Part shown: positions 1 through 3,596 of the stretch, in pieces
How the letters are laid out: the number at the start of each line of letters is the position of its first letter
How positions within the stretch are numbered: the first letter of the stretch is position 1
NCBI GenBank assembly: GCA_041485845.1
Contig: JBGPKH010000642.1
Location: 1-5,231, forward strand
Length of the DNA: 5,231 nt
From: OMOG01 sp041485845
GTDB lineage: Bacteria > Acidobacteriota > Terriglobia > Bryobacterales > Bryobacteraceae
Direction of reading: 5' to 3'
The notes under the pieces: generated by a model
Databases searched by the model: none
What the model was told of the DNA's origin: nothing
Seen by the model: the letters and a program-made list of their open reading frames with translations, nothing else
Made by a program: the position numbers and the translations under genes

Positions 1-120
1 ATCCGCATCCACCAGCAATACCTTGTATCCGGCCTCCGCCAGCCCCGCACCCAGGTTGACGCTGACCGTCGTCTTCCCCGCCCCGCCCTTCTGGTTCGCA
101 ACTGCAATTACCGTAGGCAT
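1..120 (-). CDS. parA: ParA-family partition ATPase, N-terminal fragment
   Basis: Forty codons are visible, from ATG at 120 down to the window edge, so the 3' part is missing. The protein opens MPTVIAVANQKGGAGKTT, a deviant Walker A motif (KGGxGKT, both signature lysines present), and runs to LLVDAD, the Walker A' strand of the ParA/MinD/Soj superfamily. Family members are cytoplasmic ATPases that dimerise on ATP, bind nucleoid DNA non-specifically and move a ParB-type or other adaptor with its cargo (plasmid, chromosome origin or protein cluster). The Walker motif starts at residue 10, so there is no N-terminal helix-turn-helix; this is the short form (Soj or plasmid type Ib), not the long P1/SopA form. 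No Shine-Dalgarno sequence precedes the start, but a good promoter lies just upstream and implies a very short leader. The neighbour is a divergent methyltransferase, not gidB or parB, although what lies downstream is outside the window. Plasmid, mobile-element and chromosomal origins all remain possible. Confidence 0.93.
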   Translation of the reverse strand, partial: MPTVIAVANQKGGAGKTTVSVNLGAGLAEAGYKVLLVDAD

Positions 121-132
121 TTGCTGAATCTG

Positions 133-161
133 ATTGTATAGTATTCCAGATCATATTGCAA
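133..161 (-). promoter_or_regulatory. Predicted sigma70-type promoter of the parA gene
   Basis: Read on the minus strand, TTGCAA (161-156, 4/6 to the -35 consensus) is followed after exactly 17 bases by TACAAT (138-133, 5/6 to the -10 consensus). Transcription would begin near 126, about six bases before the ATG at 120, giving a leaderless or nearly leaderless mRNA. This fits the absence of a ribosome binding site. The -35 hexamer lies inside the palindrome TATTGCAATA (154-163), so a bound regulator could block it. Confidence 0.5.
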
Positions 162-186
162 TACAGGACTTACAATTAATCAGACC

Positions 187-216
187 TTTACAACTTGTAA
201 ATACAGATCATATGAT
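187..216 (+). promoter_or_regulatory. Predicted sigma70-type promoter of the methyltransferase gene
   Basis: TTTACA (187-192, 5/6 to the -35 consensus), an 18-base spacer and TATGAT (211-216, 5/6 to the -10 consensus). Transcription would start near 223, leaving a leader of about 40 bases before the chosen ATG at 265. The -35 box is the left arm of the palindrome TTTACAACTTGTAAA and the -10 box is the right half of ATCATATGAT, so both boxes lie in candidate operator sites. Confidence 0.5.
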
Positions 217-264
217 AACGTGCGGCATTGGCCCGCGGCCCCCGGCTCCCGATATCATGCCCTT

Positions 265-1106
265 ATGCCCGATCCCCCAACCGCCCCCTGGCCCTTTCGA
301 CTCCCCCCGTCCACACCCCAGCCCGAAATCGCCCGCCTCCGCGCCGAAATCGAAGCCCTGGCCCGCCGCTCCCCGTACGGCTGGGGGCATTCCATGGACT
401 TCGGGCCTTTTGCCGTCGAGGGCCTGCTGCTCGAGAACTACCTCCGCATCGCCGGCACGCTGGATGCGTGGGGCTGGTGGCCCCCACGCCTCGACGGCAT
501 GACCGTGGCCGATGTCGGCTGCTTCTCCGGCGGCCTCTCCCTGCTCATGGCCCACCGCGCAGCCCGCCACATTTACGCCGTCGACGAGCTGCCCGAGCAC
601 CTCGAACAGTGCGCCTTAACCCCCGCGCCTTTGCGGTCCCTTCCATCGAGTGCCTCCAGATCAGCGCGTACCGTCTCCGTGAACATATCCCGCCCGCAAG
701 TCTCGACCTCATTCTGCTCTCCGGCGTTCTCTACCACCTGAGCGACATGATGGTCGGCCTGTATGCCATGCAGGAATTGCTGAAACCCTCGGGAGTTCTA
801 CTGATCGAGACTTGCGCCGTCGACTGCTTTGAGCACTCCTATGCCAATTTCGGCCGGTTTTCCGGTGGCATGTGGTGGCAGCCCACGGCGCTCTGCATTC
901 AGGACCTCTGCCGTCTCACTGGCCTCGGCACACCCGAAGTCCGGTTCTATCACCCGCAGCGATGCCTGGCCCGCGCGGTAAAAACGGAGAATGCGCGCCC
1001 CCTCTTTACCCGCGGCATGAATTTTCCTTTCGAAGATATCCACGACCAGGTCCCGCGGACTAAGGACGTCCCCATCATGGCCCCGGCCGAGTGCCGTCAC
1101 CGGTAA
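265..1106 (+). pseudogene. Frameshifted class I SAM-dependent methyltransferase
   Basis: Two frames make one protein of about 280 residues. From ATG 265 the first frame carries the Rossmann start VADVGCFSGG (motif I, DVGxxxG at 511-531) and the acidic end of strand 2, YAVDE (Asp at 583-585), then EQCALT. The frame one base back continues RAFAVPSIEC, GVLYHL (723-740), LKPSGVLLIET (to about 809) and a C-terminal WWQPTALCIQDL region, ending with TAA at 1104-1106. This order resembles the Methyltransf_9/CmoB-like group, which methylates small molecules or tRNA-linked groups; the substrate cannot be told. Uncorrected, the first frame stops at 739-741, after motif I but without the GVLYHL half. The break lies at about 613-628, at the C5 run 620-624. 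Restoring one G there (ACC GCC CGC) gives an unbroken ALTARAFAV. ATG 265 is preferred over GTG 220 because the predicted transcript starts near 223; no ribosome binding site is seen. A real mutation and a sequence error are both possible. Confidence 0.82.
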
Positions 1107-1138
1107 GGACAGCCAGGACGCCCCCTGGGACCCTGTCC
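1107..1138. terminator. Hairpin between convergent genes, possible bidirectional terminator
   Basis: GGACAG (1107-1112) pairs with CTGTCC (1133-1138), and inside it CCAGG (1113-1117) pairs with CCTGG (1124-1128) round a six-base loop, leaving GACC as a bulge. The hairpin fills the 33 bases between the methyltransferase stop (1104-1106) and the stop of the converging membrane-protein gene (TAG, 1142-1140). No T-tract follows on either strand, so it is not a textbook intrinsic terminator; placement is the main evidence. Confidence 0.4.
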
Positions 1139-1139
1139 A

Positions 1140-3284
1140 CTACTTGCCCTCGCCAACCGCTTGCTGGCGATGGGTCACCCCGTACTGCAGATTATCCCTC
1201 GCGTCCTGGAAATCCGGCTTGATTTGCAGCGCTTGCGTGGCCGCCTGGATTCCTTCATCCCACCGTTGCATCGCCAGATAGGCGGCGGCAGCGTTATTGT
1301 AGGCTTCCGCCCAGAGGGGCCGCTTCTCGATCGCCTGTTTCGCCAGCCCCAGGCACATTTCGTAGTTTCCGCCCTTGCAGTACCCGTACGACAGGTTCAG
1401 TAGCTGTTCGGGCGTGGTCCCCGGCGGGCTGCTGGCAGCCGCCTTGGCGGGCTCCTTCACTCCGCCCAGCAACTCCTGGAGCGCCGGCGGCAGCCCGCCG
1501 ATATTGCCCTCCGCGGAAAATGCGTCCGCCGCCGAAGCATTCTGGCTGCCCGGTTGCAGCCCCTGGTAGCGTGCTGCAACTTCATCGCGGGGATCCAGCT
1601 TCAGCGTCTCCTGTATCATCTGGCGAAGCTCGGCGAACTTATTCTCCTGGAAATACATCTGGATCAGAATATGGCGGGCGGCGATGGCCCCCGGATACAC
1701 TCGCACGGCAGCTTCCAGTTGCTGCCGCGCTTCCGGAACCCGCAGCCTGCTCTTCAGCCAGAAGGCGTAATAAATATAGGGCTCCGCCGACAGCGGCGAC
1801 AGCGCGATCGCGCGTTGGTAATGCGCCTCCGCTTCTTTGTCGCGCCCCATCCCGCCATAGCAGATCCCCAGGTTGAGCTGGCCGTAGTAATAGTTGGGAT
1901 ACAGACTCTCCGCGCGCAACAGGTAGTTGAGCGCCGTCGGGTAATCGCGCGGCATGAACGTGATGCCGTAATTCATCCAGCCACGGCCGTTCTTGGGACT
2001 CTTGATCGTCACGTCGTGCCACAGCGATGTCTCGGTCTTCCAGACGATGTTGCGATGGTGCGTGCCCGCCGCTTCCGCCGTCATCGCCACCACCAGCGCC
2101 GCCACCGCGCCCCGCACCCAGGAATGATGGAGGGTGAGCTGCGCCGTCTTGCGGAACAGCAGCAGCCGCAAACTCCAGAAGACCGAGAGCGCCAGACCGA
2201 CAAACGGGAAAAACATGCGGTGGTCGTTGGTCACCTCCGCCAGGGGCAGCATCGAGGTCGGCAGCACGGCCAGGAAAAACCAGAAAATACCGAACGCGAT
2301 GGGCCGCATCTCCCGCCGCCGCGCCGTGTAGAAGGCCACCGCCAGCAGGCCGATCACAAACAGGTAGCCGGCCCATGCGTCCAGGCCGAAGGGCCCCGAA
2401 ACATAACCCCAGTCGGTATCCGCGCTCAGCTCGGTGGGCAGAAAAAAGGTCTTGAAATAGTGCAGCGCGATGCGCGGCTGCGTCAGCCGGTACAACGCGG
2501 GAGACGTCCCTCCGGGATTGTAAGCCGCGGGAGTCATCTTCGCCGTGAAAATTGTCCCCGCGATGGTCACCAGAAACGCCGGCAGCGTGGCGCGGATTAC
2601 GTTGCGCCCGATCCCCGCGGCGTCCCGCCGTGGTTCTCCATGGCCCTCGAACAGCCACACATACGCCAGCAGAATCACCGGATAGATCAAGGCCGGCGCC
2701 TTCGACAGAAACGCCGCCACCGCCGGCAGCAGATACCACCCGTATTTGCGCTGCTCCGGATAAGCCGCGTACCACACGATGCTGGCCACGATTCCCAGGG
2801 TGCTGTACAGGTCCGCGCGCTGGATGATGTAATTCACCGTTTCGGCGTTGGCCGGGTGCAGCCCGTAACAGGCCGTGGCCAGCACCGCCGTCCAGATGTT
2901 CGAAGGATGCGGGTCCGCCGCATCCATGATCCGCCGGAACAGAAAAAACATCAGGATCAACTGCACGATGAACCACACGAACGTGGAGAAGTGGAAAGGA
3001 AAGCGCGCCAGCGCGCGCGAGCGCCCGTACCCCAGCCAGTAATCGATGGCCAGCGAAGTGGATATGATCGGCCGGTAAGTGGCGTGATCCGGCAGCGTGC
3101 TGAACAGCAGCGGGTCGACGAAAAAACGCGGGATATAGCGCAGGCTCCGGATATACGGGTTGCTCGACACCGTGTGGAAATCGTCGAAGTGGAAATCGTT
3201 CTGAAAGTGGTTGGCATACGCTGCCAGGACTATCAGCGTAAGCCACACACAAAGCACCACTGACCTGGATTCAATGCGGGACAT
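1140..3284 (-). CDS. TMTC/DUF1736-like membrane glycosyltransferase with C-terminal TPR repeats
   Basis: The protein has 714 residues. Residues 1-405 contain about nine or ten hydrophobic segments (for example 9-24, 99-117, 130-145, 157-175, 233-249, 303-320, 328-346, 357-376, 388-405). Seen motifs are FHFDDF with the acidic pair D34-D35 after the first segment, YRPII (70-74), HPANAETVNYIIQRAD (143-158), SKAPAL (194-199), LTQPRIALHYFK (267-278) with LPTELSADTDW (282-292), and EVTNDHRMFFP (350-360). This order matches the TMTC group (DUF1736, GT-C fold), whose eukaryotic members transfer mannose from dolichol-phosphate-mannose to protein Ser/Thr; the acidic pair in the first loop is their presumed active site. 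TPR-like helix pairs follow at about 433-463, 465-497, 499-531 and 533-565, then an Ala/Ser/Pro linker (578-622) and two more at 625-656 and 658-690, probably extracytoplasmic. ATG 3284 is fixed by an in-frame TGA 14 codons upstream with no other start between; the ribosome site is weak (CAGAG). Glycosyl donor and acceptor are unknown. Confidence 0.85.
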   Translation of the reverse strand: MSRIESRSVVLCVWLTLIVLAAYANHFQNDFHFDDFHTVSSNPYIRSLRYIPRFFVDPLLFSTLPDHATYRPIISTSLAIDYWLGYGRSRALARFPFHFSTFVWFIVQLILMFFLFRRIMDAADPHPSNIWTAVLATACYGLHPANAETVNYIIQRADLYSTLGIVASIVWYAAYPEQRKYGWYLLPAVAAFLSKAPALIYPVILLAYVWLFEGHGEPRRDAAGIGRNVIRATLPAFLVTIAGTIFTAKMTPAAYNPGGTSPALYRLTQPRIALHYFKTFFLPTELSADTDWGYVSGPFGLDAWAGYLFVIGLLAVAFYTARRREMRPIAFGIFWFFLAVLPTSMLPLAEVTNDHRMFFPFVGLALSVFWSLRLLLFRKTAQLTLHHSWVRGAVAALVVAMTAEAAGTHHRNIVWKTETSLWHDVTIKSPKNGRGWMNYGITFMPRDYPTALNYLLRAESLYPNYYYGQLNLGICYGGMGRDKEAEAHYQRAIALSPLSAEPYIYYAFWLKSRLRVPEARQQLEAAVRVYPGAIAARHILIQMYFQENKFAELRQMIQETLKLDPRDEVAARYQGLQPGSQNASAADAFSAEGNIGGLPPALQELLGGVKEPAKAAASSPPGTTPEQLLNLSYGYCKGGNYEMCLGLAKQAIEKRPLWAEAYNNAAAAYLAMQRWDEGIQAATQALQIKPDFQDARDNLQYGVTHRQQAVGEGK

Positions 3285-3355
3285 TGCTCTGAAAAGTTTT
3301 TTCTGAAATCTTAAGGTAGCACATCATGTTCGGAGAGCATCGCTCCTGCCCCGTT

Positions 3356-3505
3356 TTACCGGCCCCCGGCCCACTCGCGCGGGGCGAGCCTGGCCCCTGG
3401 CGCCGGGGCGAGCCTGGCGCCGGCCAGCGCCCGTTGCAGGTTCTTCTTCGCCAGGGCCGCCGCCGATCGCTCTACGGTCTCGTTCCCGTGGCTCCGGACG
3501 CTCCG
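3356..3505 (-). other. Coding-like fragment without a start codon, possible gene remnant
   Basis: On the minus strand the frame is open from just after a TGA at 3508-3506 to the TAA at 3358-3356: 49 codons, 45 of them ending in G or C. It reads like a helical tail (ERSAAALAKKNLQRAL, then ARLAP twice). There is no ATG, GTG or TTG at its head, so it cannot be an intact gene. I do not recognise the family. It may be the broken end of an old gene, part of an interspersed repeat, or simply a product of local GC richness. Confidence 0.2.
3380..3418. repeat. Short GC-rich direct repeat, 15-base copies 24 bases apart
   Basis: CGGGGCGAGCCTGGC occurs at 3380-3394 and again at 3404-3418. The overlapping CCTGGCGCCGG occurs at 3396-3406 and 3413-3423, so the stretch is a small local duplication. 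The 24-base period is a multiple of three, and on the minus strand it gives ARLAP twice in the coding-like fragment described above. Confidence 0.7.
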
Positions 3506-3560
3506 TCACCCAAAGCCAAGAAACATGCGCTGGCGCGAGGCTGATTCCTCTGAGCGAAGA

Positions 3561-3596
3561 GCGGGTCCAGGGGGACCCGCGCCGCCGTGAGCTCAC
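3561..3596 (-). terminator. Hairpins after the repeat-protein gene, possible terminator
   Basis: Directly after the TAA of the repeat-protein gene (3599-3597) comes the 10-base palindrome GTGAGCTCAC (3587-3596). Sixteen bases past the stop there is a perfect 8-base stem, GCGGGTCC/GGACCCGC (3561-3568 with 3573-3580), round a four-base loop. In the transcribed direction it is followed by TCTTCGCTC, only a weak T-rich tail. Location and stem strength suggest termination or 3' end protection; the poor tail makes factor-independent termination uncertain. Confidence 0.45.

Larger units (their letters stand above)
129..216. promoter_or_regulatory. AT-rich palindrome and repeat cluster: candidate operator or partition site
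   Basis: This divergent region is far richer in A+T than anything else in the window. It holds three perfect palindromes: TATTGCAATA (154-163), TTTACAACTTGTAAA (187-201, 7-base arms round one base) and ATCATATGAT (207-216). CAGATCATAT is repeated directly at 147-156 and 204-213, AATACAG at 160-166 and 200-206, and TTACAA at 170-175 and 188-193, with its inverse at 195-200. AATCAGA (178-184) is inverted at 129-135. Each palindrome overlaps a predicted promoter box. In type Ib plasmid partition loci the centromere and operator lie upstream of the short parA gene, so a partition site is possible. A simple repressor operator fits equally well. Confidence 0.45.
3285..3596. other. GC-rich intergenic region without an intact gene
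   Basis: These 312 bases separate two minus-strand genes. Nearest the membrane-protein start is a short A/T-rich leader with TCTGAAA twice (3288-3294, 3302-3308). The middle is very GC-rich and holds the 15-base direct repeats listed separately. The end next to the repeat-protein stop holds two inverted repeats. Open frames of 72 to 90 codons exist on both strands, but none has a convincing ribosome site or recognisable domain. I found no good promoter for the downstream gene; a TAAGAT hexamer lacks a -35 partner. Confidence 0.6.

Noticed and set aside
208..600. 130-codon minus-strand frame over the first half of the methyltransferase
   Set aside because: No motif, and the opposite strand carries a clear Rossmann motif I and strand-2 acid; treated as a shadow.
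613..628. Programmed -1 ribosomal frameshifting in the methyltransferase
   Set aside because: The needed shift is -1, but TTA ACC CCC GCG is not an X XXY YYZ slippery heptamer (the ACC codon would re-pair badly on AAC), no stimulatory structure was evident, and this family is not known for it. A lost base is simpler.
1639..3252. 537-codon minus-strand frame overlapping the membrane-protein gene
   Set aside because: Same strand but shifted frame, Gly/Ala/Arg-rich composition typical of a GC-rich off-frame, no recognisable motif.
1554..3263. 569-codon open frame on the plus strand opposite the membrane-protein gene
   Set aside because: Rich in Arg, His and Gln with no domain or membrane pattern. 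It is the antisense shadow of a high-GC gene whose own frame has clear TM segments, family motifs and TPRs.
3326..3544. 72-codon plus-strand frame in the intergenic region
   Set aside because: Low-complexity composition over the GC-rich direct repeats, no ribosome site and no recognisable family.
3324..3596. 90-codon minus-strand frame in the intergenic region
   Set aside because: Arg/Gly/Pro-rich, begins inside the palindrome after the upstream gene's stop, no ribosome site, no domain.
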